Under the pieces are notes generated by a model, which worked only from the letters and a program-made list of their open reading frames with translations, was not told the DNA's origin and made no database searches. From a bacterium (GTDB taxonomy: Bacteria; Patescibacteriota; Minisyncoccia; Phycocordibacterales; UBA5272): a stretch of DNA of 38,577 nt. Below, piece by piece: positions 8,763-15,075 of this stretch (position 1 is the stretch's first letter; the number at the start of each line of letters is the position of its first letter). A program made the position numbers and the translations under genes. The stretch is taken from the NCBI GenBank assembly GCA_023267475.1, contig JAHFND010000001.1, forward strand, positions 1-38,577, read 5' to 3'.

Positions 8763-8881
8763 GCCAAAAATTAGTTCAGATGCTAGGCGCGAAAGAAATT
8801 TCGATAGAAATGTACACTTAGTACATTGACCGAGAAAATTCGCATCGCAACAACGCAAATGAAGTAATTTTTGGCTTATGG
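8757..8881. repeat. Palindromic intergenic element R3 (inverted orientation)
   Basis: Reverse-complement orientation relative to the other five. Outer arms 8757-8776 / 8862-8881 match at 18 of 20 positions and include the lepA stop codon region (CCATAAGCC / GGCTTATGG). Apex AATGTAC (8809-8815) / GTACATT (8821-8827). Read on the minus strand it shows TGCGTTGTTG and CGCCTAGCATCT, as in R2. Confidence 0.78.
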
Positions 8882-8895
8882 TAGATGATCTGGGT

Positions 8896-9006
8896 TTACT
8901 TAAGTAACGGTATGAGTAAGAATCCAACCATTCCTATTATTGCAACTAAAGAAATAGCTGCCCAGACGCGATTCAATGTCTTACGGTTTTTTGAAGTGAA
9001 TATCAT
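8896..9006 (-). CDS. 36-aa single-pass membrane peptide
   Basis: Small ORF starting MIFTSKNRKTLNRVWAAISL, with a basic N-terminus followed by one hydrophobic helix (about residues 15-35) and ending in LLK, stop TAA. It has the make-up of a real small membrane protein: positively charged cytosolic end, then a single helix. The initiation region is divergent from the FtsB-like gene, with only 35 nt between the two starts. It could be a divisome or membrane-stress accessory peptide by location, but that is speculation; no family is recognised. Confidence 0.5.
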   Translation of the reverse strand: MIFTSKNRKTLNRVWAAISLVAIIGMVGFLLIPLLK

Positions 9007-9041
9007 ACTGTATATGTGATAAGCTAGATAATAACAAGAAA

Positions 9042-9431
9042 ATGCGAGAATATCAACAAAAACATATTGTACGAACCCTTCTTTACTCCAGGATAAGTAT
9101 CATTGTGCTTTTCTTATTATGTATGTTACTTTTGCGTTCTATAATGCAATTAAATGACAAAAGAATAGATGTCTCTAAATTAAGAGATGATTCAGCAGTT
9201 GAGCGAGCTAATTTAGAAAATAAGGTAAGACAGGCACAACTTAAAAATGAGGAGATAGTTACTCCTCGTGGTTTTGAAAATTATGTGCGTACTACTTTCC
9301 CTGTAGTAAAAGAGGGTGAGGGGGTGATAGTTATTTATGACGATGAGAAATCCCCAGTTAGTCAGGTTAGAGCTTCAGTAAATATTTGGGAACAGTTACT
9401 TATATTGTGGAATAGAGTATTTAAGCATTAA
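9042..9431 (+). CDS. FtsB/DivIC-like septum formation initiator
   Basis: 129-aa bitopic membrane protein: short basic cytosolic N-terminus, transmembrane helix at about residues 15-32 (RISIIVLFLLCMLLLRSI), then a coiled coil (about 38-72, KLRDDSAVERANLENKVRQ), as in FtsB/DivIC proteins that link FtsL and FtsQ in the divisome. The segment TPRGFENYVRTTFPVVKEGEGVIVIYD is the part after the coiled coil common to DivIC-type proteins. No Shine-Dalgarno site; an AT-rich TGTGATAAG box lies about 25 nt upstream. Subfamily not certain. Confidence 0.75.
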   Translation: MREYQQKHIVRTLLYSRISIIVLFLLCMLLLRSIMQLNDKRIDVSKLRDDSAVERANLENKVRQAQLKNEEIVTPRGFENYVRTTFPVVKEGEGVIVIYDDEKSPVSQVRASVNIWEQLLILWNRVFKH

Positions 9432-9453
9432 TTTGTGATTAATTTATAACTTT

Positions 9454-9461
9454 TGTATACT
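9454..9461 (+). promoter_or_regulatory. -10 promoter of the glutaredoxin gene
   Basis: TTGTATACT with hexamer TATACT at 9456-9461, 8 nt before ATG 9470; leaderless arrangement. Confidence 0.6.
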
Positions 9462-9469
9462 AAAAACCT

Positions 9470-9712
9470 ATGGATACAAAAACAGTAGAAATTTACAGTA
9501 CATCATCTTGTCACTTTTGCCATATGGCGAAAGAGTGGATGACAGAAAAAAATATACCTTTTATTGATTATAATGTTGGAGAAGATCTTGAAAAGAGAAA
9601 AGAGATGGTAGAGATGACAGGGCAGATGGGTGTGCCAGTTATTAAGATAGGGAATGAGGTGATGATTGGATTCAATCAAGACAAGATGTCTCAGTTGTTG
9701 GGGGTGCAATAA
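9470..9712 (+). CDS. Glutaredoxin-like thiol-disulfide oxidoreductase
   Basis: 80-aa single-domain glutaredoxin fold. Redox motif C14-H-F-C17 (in place of CPYC), then the cis-proline segment MGVPVIKIG and the C-terminal GFNQDKMSQLL. Length and motif resemble the NrdH / YruB-like group that reduces ribonucleotide reductase or other proteins through thioredoxin reductase; the true partner is not shown by the neighbourhood. It is expressed from its own -10 box. Confidence 0.9.
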   Translation: MDTKTVEIYSTSSCHFCHMAKEWMTEKNIPFIDYNVGEDLEKRKEMVEMTGQMGVPVIKIGNEVMIGFNQDKMSQLLGVQ

Positions 9713-9718
9713 TTATTT

Positions 9719-9792
9719 GGCAGGCTCGGTCACAAAATCAGTTTTTCGCTTCACTCAAAACAAAAGATTTCGCGACCCCCATTCGAGTCTGC
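9719..9792. repeat. tRNA-Phe T-arm copy carrying a palindromic insert
   Basis: Read on the minus strand, a copy of the tRNA-Phe T-arm is interrupted in its T-loop. Outer arms GCAGGCTCG (9720-9728) / CGAGTCTGC (9784-9792) correspond to the T-stem. The inner palindrome is GGTCACAAAATC (9728-9739) / GATTTCGCGACC (9766-9777). GGCAGGCTCG at 9719-9728 is an exact direct repeat of the tRNA segment 9881-9890. The same arrangement occurs at 23652-23733 beside tRNA-Ser. Confidence 0.75.
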
Positions 9793-9794
9793 AC

Positions 9795-9816
9795 GTACGA
9801 CACGCAGGTGTCGTAC
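9795..9816. repeat. Short perfect hairpin GTACGACAC/GTGTCGTAC
   Basis: 9-bp perfect inverted repeat with loop GCAG, placed between the T-arm copy and the long tRNA-linked hairpin. The loop GCAG recurs in the hairpin at 23735-23758. Confidence 0.7.
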
Positions 9817-9818
9817 TC

Positions 9819-9880
9819 TCCCAGCACAAAATACAAAAAGTGATATCAAACGATATCACTTTTTGTATTTTGTGCTGGGA
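9819..9880 (-). repeat. Perfect 29-bp hairpin fused to the tRNA-Phe acceptor end
   Basis: Arms 9819-9847 and 9852-9880 are perfect reverse complements, loop 4 nt. The proximal arm includes the 3' acceptor strand of tRNA-Phe (TCCCAGC), and the distal arm repeats the tRNA 5' acceptor strand GCTGGGA, so the hairpin competes with the tRNA acceptor stem. It could serve as a processing signal or terminator, though no T-run follows. Confidence 0.75.
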
Positions 9881-9945
9881 GGCAGGCTCGAACTGCCGAC
9901 CCTTTGCTCTTCAGGCAAATGCTCTACCAACTGAGCTATCCCAGC
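9873..9945 (-). tRNA. tRNA-Phe (GAA)
   Basis: 73-nt cloverleaf on the minus strand: acceptor GCTGGGA/TCCCAGC, D-arm AGCTCAGTTGGTAGAGC, anticodon loop CTGAAGA (anticodon GAA), T-loop TTCGAGC, discriminator A. CCA is not encoded (the next bases read CAA). Confidence 0.95.
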
Positions 9946-10022
9946 TTATTTCCTCTAGTTCCAAGCTTTTAGCTTCTATCTAGTCCATATATCCTATCAT
10001 AAAATAGACTTACTTGGAAGAT

Positions 10023-10340
10023 TTATTTTATGCCAGAAGAAGCCTTTAAACCATCTAAAACTTGTTGTAGTACCTTTGTTTCTGGAAGCTGTGCGCGTAG
10101 TTCATTAAATTGCCCTAAGGCAGAATCAATATCTTTTTTATTTTTTGAAAAAGTATCAATTGCAGGACGAACATAAAGATATGCCCCTCCAAGAGCTCCT
10201 AGTATTACTACCCAATAGAAAAACCGAAAGGCATTAGCGATATGTTGTTGGCGTCGCATACTGCGAAGTATTTCATTATTTTCCATGGTCATATGGTAGA
10301 CCTCTTCTAGCTTTTGTTGATTATTTAAGTTTTCAGACAT
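10023..10340 (-). CDS. Hypothetical single-pass membrane protein
   Basis: 105 aa, no recognised family. Charged, probably helical N-terminus (residues 1-34, with heptad-like spacing in LEEVYHMTMENNEILRSM), a membrane helix at about 38-57 (FFYWVVILGALGGAYLYV), and a C-terminal region with further helix (SALGQFNELRAQLPETKVLQ). Likely a small anchored coiled-coil protein. Stop TAA. No Shine-Dalgarno site is seen before the chosen ATG, which is the most upstream one; Met-17 or Met-19 are alternatives. Confidence 0.7.
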   Translation of the reverse strand: MSENLNNQQKLEEVYHMTMENNEILRSMRRQQHIANAFRFFYWVVILGALGGAYLYVRPAIDTFSKNKKDIDSALGQFNELRAQLPETKVLQQVLDGLKASSGIK

Positions 10341-10383
10341 GTATAAAGTATATAGTAAATTTACATGCTACCAAGTGTACAAA

Positions 10384-10394
10384 TATGATAGAAT
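10384..10394 (+). promoter_or_regulatory. Extended -10 promoter of tRNA-Arg
   Basis: TATGATAGAAT, hexamer TAGAAT at 10389-10394, 10 nt before the tRNA 5' end. Confidence 0.6.
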
Positions 10395-10404
10395 CGATGC
10401 ACTA

Positions 10405-10476
10405 GCTCTCGTAGTTCAACGGATAGAACAGTCCCGTCCTAAGGGATTAATGTGGGTTCAATTCCTGCCGAGGGCA
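10405..10476 (+). tRNA. tRNA-Arg (CCT)
   Basis: 72 nt. Acceptor GCTCTCG/CGAGGGC (one G-T pair), D-arm around GTTCAACGGATAGAAC, anticodon loop GTCCTAA (anticodon CCT, decoding AGG), T-loop TTCAATT, discriminator A. CCA is not encoded. Confidence 0.92.
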
Positions 10477-10486
10477 CATTTAAGTA

Positions 10487-10515
10487 TTGACATTTAGGCT
10501 TTTTTATGCTACAAT
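10487..10515 (+). promoter_or_regulatory. Consensus sigma70 promoter of the 10563 gene
   Basis: TTGACA (10487-10492), 17-nt spacer, extended TATGCTACAAT with hexamer TACAAT (10510-10515). Starts within 11 nt of the tRNA-Arg end. One of the few promoters here with a full -35 box, giving a leader of about 40 nt with Shine-Dalgarno GGAG. Confidence 0.8.
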
Positions 10516-10562
10516 ATAAGTCGATTGTTTTTTGTAGTTAAACTCAATTAAATGGAGTCTAT

Positions 10563-11021
10563 ATGCGCTCAATAATCGCATTAATCGGACTCCTAATCTT
10601 GAGTCCAAATGCTTTTGCTAGTGAGAAATCGTTCGTCTCTTCAATTTCGTATTCGGATAGCAATGTGTACGAAATTTCAAGCAAGAAACCAGTCTTGGTA
10701 GACTTGCTTGAAGAAATGAAAATAAAGCGTGATGCTCACAGCATCAGGACAAGAGATGAAAACCAAGAAGAAACGTACATCTTCTCTTGTCTGATTCATG
10801 CCGGCAGTAAGATCCGATTCCTTAAGAAAATAGTCCGCAAAGGCAAAGAATATATCCTTGCGGAAGTTCTCATGTCATCAGCTTGGGAAGATGATAATTT
10901 TCAAGGAGGGTCTGCTCAAGGTGCTTGCAATAGAGAAAAAGGACAGAGAAGTGTTATCTTTCCTCCAGAGATATTGGAGGTCTTCTTTCGAGATAGAATC
11001 ATTCGATTCGTCGAAAGATAA
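10563..11021 (+). CDS. Hypothetical secreted protein
   Basis: 152 aa with a clear N-terminal signal peptide (MRSIIALIGLLILSPNAFAS, probable cleavage after AFA), then a soluble domain of unknown family with three cysteines (in FSCLIH, GACNRE, after cleavage two remain obvious partners). Start fixed by GGAG 5 nt upstream of the ATG. Codon choice looks more GC-rich than the neighbours, and it has its own consensus promoter and terminator, so it is an isolated, possibly acquired, unit. No family recognised. Confidence 0.7.
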   Translation: MRSIIALIGLLILSPNAFASEKSFVSSISYSDSNVYEISSKKPVLVDLLEEMKIKRDAHSIRTRDENQEETYIFSCLIHAGSKIRFLKKIVRKGKEYILAEVLMSSAWEDDNFQGGSAQGACNREKGQRSVIFPPEILEVFFRDRIIRFVER

Positions 11022-11050
11022 AAATCCCCGCAGGGCTTGCGGGGATTTTT
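11020..11050. terminator. Bidirectional terminator between 10563 gene and hsp20
   Basis: 13-bp perfect stem AAAAATCCCCGCA (11020-11032) / TGCGGGGATTTTT (11038-11050), loop GGGCT, T-runs on both strands; serves two convergent genes. Confidence 0.9.
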
Positions 11051-11054
11051 TGTT

Positions 11055-11597
11055 TTATATACTTTTAACTTTGAGTTTTGCTTGTCTTGCCTTATCTACC
11101 TTTGGAAGTCTAATGATAAGTAGTCCGTGCTTTTCTACAGCTTCTGCTTCTTCAATTTCTACTTCGTGAGGTAGAAGTATTGTACGAGTGAATGTTCCCC
11201 AGTAAAGCTCCTTATAGAAATAGTCATCATGGGTTACCTGTGTATTTCCATCTCTTCGTCCCTTTATAGTTACCATATCACGTGTGATTGATAGGTGTAG
11301 GTCTTCTGGTTTTACTCCAGCCACCATGGCTTCTATTATTATTTCTGTAGGAGTTTGGTACACATCTACTGAGAGTTCTCCTTCTTCCATGTCTACGTCT
11401 ACTTCTTCCATATTGTCATCAAGTACAGCATGACGCGCTTTTGATTTTGGTGCAGGCATATCTTTCTTACCGACATGCTTTATTGGCACTTCCTCCATTT
11501 CTTCATCTTGTTCGACTACATCTAGTATTTCATCTTCATCATCGACACTTATAGATCCAGCGAGTCGTTCAAAAAATGATTTTTTTTCTTTAAGCAT
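11055..11597 (-). CDS. Small heat shock protein (Hsp20 / alpha-crystallin)
   Basis: 180-aa ATP-independent holdase that binds unfolding proteins. The alpha-crystallin domain runs from about residue 75 (VDVYQTPTEIIIEA) to 170, including the consensus GVKPEDLHLSI, FTRTILLP and the final LLIIRLPK strand. The N-terminal region (residues 10-75) is unusually acidic (runs of D and E) instead of the usual hydrophobic oligomerisation arm. Promoter TATACT on the minus strand at 11634-11629 gives a leader of about 25 nt. Convergent with the 10563 gene. Confidence 0.93.
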   Translation of the reverse strand: MLKEKKSFFERLAGSISVDDEDEILDVVEQDEEMEEVPIKHVGKKDMPAPKSKARHAVLDDNMEEVDVDMEEGELSVDVYQTPTEIIIEAMVAGVKPEDLHLSITRDMVTIKGRRDGNTQVTHDDYFYKELYWGTFTRTILLPHEVEIEEAEAVEKHGLLIIRLPKVDKARQAKLKVKSI

Positions 11598-11628
11598 AAT
11601 AAATAGACAGTTATTTGTGTATGAATAC

Positions 11629-11634
11629 AGTATA
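11629..11634 (-). promoter_or_regulatory. -10 promoter of hsp20
   Basis: Minus strand TTGTATACTG, hexamer TATACT at 11634-11629. No HrcA/CIRCE-like repeat was seen. Confidence 0.5.
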
Positions 11635-11688
11635 CAACTACAAATACAATTAAATGTTAATAGTTATACACATATTTGAGAGTATTTA

Positions 11689-13830
11689 CTACCAACTAGT
11701 CACCATCAAGATATCGTCACTGTCACGCTTAATATATTTCCAAATTTCTTCTGTGATAAATGGCATGAATGGATGAATTGTAATTATTTGTTCGCGAAGA
11801 AGTTTAAGTAAAAGTGTCTGTGCGCTTTCTTTTTCCTTGTTTTCTAGAATACGTGCTTTCCTTGTTTCAATAATGTCATCACAAAACACTTTCCAGAAAT
11901 AGTCGTAGACTTTTTCAGAAGCCAAATGTAGACGATAATTTTCGATATCACTTGTAATATCTAGACGTTTTTCAATCCATGCATCGTACACTGCTTGATC
12001 TTCATTGTTTAGTTCCACATCTGTTTCATGGTCTGTTGTGCGTTCCAGCACGAAACGCGTAGCGTTCCATATTTTGTTAGCAAAATTTTTATATGCTTTG
12101 ATTTTGTCTTCGCCTAGTTTTAAGTCATTTCCCGGTCCGTTTCCTACTAGAAGTGACATGCGCAGTGCATCCGTTCCATATTTTTTAGTTAATTCTCTAG
12201 GATCTAGTATGTTATCTAGTGACTTACTCATTTTGCGACCTTTTGCATCACGGACAAGACCATGAAGGTATATTTGTTTGAATGGTGTTTCATTTAATGC
12301 ATAAGTAGAAAATAAAATCATGCGAGCAATCCAGAAAAATAAAATGTCATGTCCTGTTTCAATGAGTGATGTCGGATGGAAAGTCTCCATATCTTTTGTT
12401 TTATTTGGCCATCCTAATGTCGAGAATGTCCAAAGGCCAGATGAGAACCAAGTATCAAGAGTATCTTCATCTTGTGTCCATCCATCACCAGTTGGCGCTT
12501 CTGTATCACAATAGATTTCCCCACCTTTATACCAAACAGGAATACGATGCCCATACCAGATCTGGCGAGAAATACACCAGTCACGAAGATTATCTATCCA
12601 ATGGAAATATACTTTTTCAAATCTATCTGGAAGAATAGAAGTTTCTTTATTATCTACGACTTTACGCATTAGTTCTTTTAGAGTCGTTTCTTTTCCAAAA
12701 TGATTGAAAGTTTTATTTACACCTATAAACCACTGAAGTTTTGGTAATGGTTCTATCACCGCACCAGTGCGTTGTGCGATTGGGACATTCTGAACCACTT
12801 CTTCTTCTTTAATAATCAAATTATTTTCTTTTAACCAATTTACTATATATTCACGTGCATCAGTTACTTTCTTTCCATTTAGTTCTTCATTTGCGAGTCC
12901 GTACATCTTCGCGTACTCATTTATTACTTGTTTTGATGGGAGGTTATGACGTTCTTTTATTTCCCAGTCTATTTGACTGTGGGCTGGGGTTACACCGAGT
13001 GCGCCAGTACCAAAATCTTTTTCTACAGCATTATCAGCAATTATTTTTATTTTTATAGGACATCCTGCAAATTCTACTGTGTATTCTTTCCCTATATATT
13101 CTTTATATCTTTCGTCATCTGGATGTACCGCAACCGCCGTATCTCCAACTTTTGTTTCGGGGCGAGTAGAAGAAATTGCTATTGGAAAATCATGAGAGTA
13201 TTTAAACGTGTACATTACACCCTTTCTTTCTTCAGATTCTGTTTCATCATCTGAAATAGTCGTCTGACCTTTTGGGTCCCAGTTTACAATACGCTGCCCT
13301 CTATATATTAGTCCATCATCATACATCTTATTAAACATTGTGCGGACCGCGAGATTTCTTTCATCGTCCAATGTGAAAGCAAGGCGAGACCAGTCTAATG
13401 ATGCCCCCATAGATCGCATTTGTGTAAGAATGGTGGCTTGACTTTCAAGAGCAAAAGCATTTATTCTTTTTAGCATTTCTTCACGTCCAATGTCGTGACG
13501 AGTTTTACCTTCTTTTTTATATATATCTTTTTCTACTTTTGATTGTGTGGCTATAGCTGCGTGGTCAGTACCTGGAAGCCAAAGAGTTTTATAACCCTTC
13601 ATTCTTTTGAATCTTACTATAGTATCTTGTATAGCAAGCATGATGGCACTTCCCGTGTGTAGTGTTCCAGTTACGTTTGGCGGAGGCAGTACTATTGAAA
13701 ATGCGTTTGGACGTTCTCCTTTTAAATTGTCTGGATTAAAATAACCACTTTTCTCCCACATTTCATAAAGTTCTTTTTCTACAGAAGATGCGTCAAAGGG
13801 TTTTGTAAGTTGTTCTGGCAATTGCTTCAT
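11689..13830 (-). CDS. valS: Valyl-tRNA synthetase, short form with altered HIGH motif
   Basis: Charges tRNA-Val. Class I signatures: PPPNVTGTLHTGSA at residues 49-62, KMSKS at 533-537, plus LPGTDHAAIATQ and the editing-domain stretch STRPETKVGDTAVAVHP. Two oddities are direct reads: the HIGH-type motif is HTGS (residues 58-61), with Ser replacing the second His; and the protein ends at 713 aa directly after ILMVTSW, so the C-terminal tRNA-binding coiled coil of common ValRS (usually about 880-950 aa) is absent. The stop is TAG, with no continuation in the other frames noticed. It is divergent from the SET gene. Confidence 0.95.
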   Translation of the reverse strand: MKQLPEQLTKPFDASSVEKELYEMWEKSGYFNPDNLKGERPNAFSIVLPPPNVTGTLHTGSAIMLAIQDTIVRFKRMKGYKTLWLPGTDHAAIATQSKVEKDIYKKEGKTRHDIGREEMLKRINAFALESQATILTQMRSMGASLDWSRLAFTLDDERNLAVRTMFNKMYDDGLIYRGQRIVNWDPKGQTTISDDETESEERKGVMYTFKYSHDFPIAISSTRPETKVGDTAVAVHPDDERYKEYIGKEYTVEFAGCPIKIKIIADNAVEKDFGTGALGVTPAHSQIDWEIKERHNLPSKQVINEYAKMYGLANEELNGKKVTDAREYIVNWLKENNLIIKEEEVVQNVPIAQRTGAVIEPLPKLQWFIGVNKTFNHFGKETTLKELMRKVVDNKETSILPDRFEKVYFHWIDNLRDWCISRQIWYGHRIPVWYKGGEIYCDTEAPTGDGWTQDEDTLDTWFSSGLWTFSTLGWPNKTKDMETFHPTSLIETGHDILFFWIARMILFSTYALNETPFKQIYLHGLVRDAKGRKMSKSLDNILDPRELTKKYGTDALRMSLLVGNGPGNDLKLGEDKIKAYKNFANKIWNATRFVLERTTDHETDVELNNEDQAVYDAWIEKRLDITSDIENYRLHLASEKVYDYFWKVFCDDIIETRKARILENKEKESAQTLLLKLLREQIITIHPFMPFITEEIWKYIKRDSDDILMVTSW

Positions 13831-13893
13831 AAGGAGATTGTGTGATACGCTATATGCTACTTTGTCTTATACATTTAATACTATCACAAAAAC

Positions 13894-14451
13894 ATGCAAA
13901 AAACAGGAAGCAAAACAAAGAAAGCTAAGCAGTCTAAAATTCTAAAAGAAGGTTCAAAAAAAGTAAGCAAGAAAGTTTCTCCTAATACAAAGAATCTTCC
14001 AGATCATCAATTTAAAAAAGTAAAAGTAAAACGCGGAATGGCGGGATTGGGTCTTTTCGCTGGAGAAGCGATAAAGAAAGGTGAGACTATAATAGAATAT
14101 GTAGGAAATATTTTGACTGCAGAAGAAGCAGATGAAAAGTCTTCTAATATGTATCTTTTTGAAATTAGTAAGAATAAGACAATAGATGGATATCCAAGAT
14201 GGAATCTAGCCCGTTATATAAATCATGCATGTCGTGAGGCTACAAATGCAGAAAGCGATGTGAAGAAAGGTAGAGTATTTATAATTGCGACTAAGGGGAT
14301 AAAGAAAGGAGATGAAATACTTTATGATTATGGGGAAGAGTTTGCATTAGAACATATAGCACCATTTGGTTGTAATTGTAAGGCAAAGAAGCATGAATAT
14401 AAGATGAAGGGGCAGGCGGAAGTGGAAGCAGAGAAAAAAGCTAAAAAATAG
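13894..14451 (+). CDS. SET-domain protein-lysine methyltransferase
   Basis: 185 aa. SET signatures: GLGLFAGEAIKKGETIIEYVG (N-part split here as GLGLFA and EYVG, residues 51-71), RYINHACRE (107-115, cofactor-binding NH motif) and ILYDYGEEF (142-150, catalytic Tyr). A post-SET cysteine cluster CNCKAKKH lies at about 160-167. A lysine-rich, disordered 30-residue N-terminal tail holds 11 Lys. SET proteins methylate lysines using S-adenosylmethionine. Next plus-strand gene is a lysine-rich histone-H1-like peptide, a possible substrate (inference). -10 box TAATACT about 12 nt before ATG; no Shine-Dalgarno site. Confidence 0.9.
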   Translation: MQKTGSKTKKAKQSKILKEGSKKVSKKVSPNTKNLPDHQFKKVKVKRGMAGLGLFAGEAIKKGETIIEYVGNILTAEEADEKSSNMYLFEISKNKTIDGYPRWNLARYINHACREATNAESDVKKGRVFIIATKGIKKGDEILYDYGEEFALEHIAPFGCNCKAKKHEYKMKGQAEVEAEKKAKK

Positions 14452-14470
14452 GAGTTATAAATTAGGCTAC

Positions 14471-14511
14471 AAAATAATAAAGCGGCACCGTAGGTGTCGC
14501 TTTATTATTTT
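14471..14511 (+). terminator. Terminator after the SET gene
   Basis: 19-bp stem (one G-T pair) AAAATAATAAAGCGGCACC / 14493-14511 with loop GTA, T-rich 3' arm. Confidence 0.88.
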
Positions 14512-14754
14512 CTTTAAAATCTATGTCTAATCTTTTATACTTATGCAATTGCTTCGCATATGCGATATGTAAAAATTATAAAAATAAATATAAAAAATAA
14601 AAATATAAAAAATAAAAAAGTTATCCACATATTTTTATATAAAACTATTGTGCGTAGTTGTATGCGTGACATACTTATTTATAGAGAGTCGTGATCATGG
14701 TCGTGATCATAAAACAATTTATAAACACTCTCAAAATTTTGAGTACTAAAATTT
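14512..14754 (+). promoter_or_regulatory. AT-rich control region upstream of the lysine-rich peptide gene
   Basis: No gene. In order: hairpin-like GCAATTGCTTCGCATATGC; an A/T tract at 14570-14620; a consensus DnaA-box sequence TTATCCACA (14621-14629); two direct repeats GTCGTGATCAT (14688-14698 and 14700-14710, period 12), each containing the palindrome TGATCA; and a perfect palindrome CTCAAAATTTTGAG (14730-14743), 11 nt before the ATG. The repeats look like an operator for a dimeric regulator. No clear -35/-10 pair could be fixed. Confidence 0.5.
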
Positions 14755-14835
14755 ATGGCAAAGAAGAAGAAAGCTGCTAAGAAGTCACATAAGAAGAAGG
14801 CTACTAAGAAGCGAAAGTCAGCAAAGCGATCATAA
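14755..14835 (+). CDS. 26-aa lysine-rich histone-H1-like peptide
   Basis: MAKKKKAAKKSHKKKATKKR then KSAKRS: 13 Lys and 3 Arg in 26 residues, in the AKK/KKA register typical of the C-terminal tails of histone H1-like proteins (for example chlamydial Hc1). The gene is real by context: it fills the space between an operator-like control region and a perfect intrinsic terminator. Likely binds DNA or RNA by charge. It follows the SET methyltransferase on the same strand, separated by a terminator, so it is a separate transcript. No Shine-Dalgarno site. Confidence 0.7.
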   Translation: MAKKKKAAKKSHKKKATKKRKSAKRS

Positions 14836-14845
14836 TCGCCTAGCA

Positions 14846-14880
14846 AAAGAAAGCAACCGCTCCCACGGTTGCTTTCTTTT
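14846..14880 (+). terminator. Terminator of the lysine-rich peptide gene
   Basis: 14-bp perfect stem AAAGAAAGCAACCG (14846-14859) / CGGTTGCTTTCTTT (14866-14879), loop CTCCCA, followed by T-rich sequence. It abuts the outer arm of element R4. Confidence 0.9.
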
Positions 14881-15009
14881 TGTTTTTGCCAAAAATTGTC
14901 TCATCTACTTTGTCGCTAAGAAATTTTTATCATCAACGTACTAGTGTGTACGTTTATTTCAAAAAATTTCTATGCTTCGCGTATCTAAGACAATTTTTGG
15001 CAAAAACAA
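14880..15009. repeat. Palindromic intergenic element R4
   Basis: Best-formed copy. Terminal perfect 22-bp inverted repeats at 14880-14901 and 14988-15009 (core GCCAAAAATTGTCT / AGACAATTTTTGGC). Inner left motif ATCTACTTTGTCG, apex ACGTAC / GTACGT, middle stem AGAAATTTTT / AAAAAATTTCT, right motif TGCTTCGCGTATCTAA, the last shared with R6. Confidence 0.85.
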
Positions 15010-15055
15010 TACACTGATATCTGACATGTTTTAATACTTAAAAAAGACCCCTATT

Positions 15056-15066
15056 TATGATATAAT
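15056..15066 (+). promoter_or_regulatory. Extended -10 promoter of secA
   Basis: TATGATATAAT, hexamer TATAAT at 15061-15066, 9 nt before ATG 15076; leaderless arrangement. Confidence 0.75.
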
Positions 15067-15075
15067 AGTCCGACA

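Noticed and set aside
12005..13254. Plus-strand ORFs opposite valS
   Set aside because: Low-complexity shadow frames of a well-conserved gene.
14570..14640. AT-rich tract with TTATCCACA as a replication origin
   Set aside because: Only one DnaA-box sequence is present, dnaA/dnaN/rpmH are not nearby, and there is no strand switch of genes around it.
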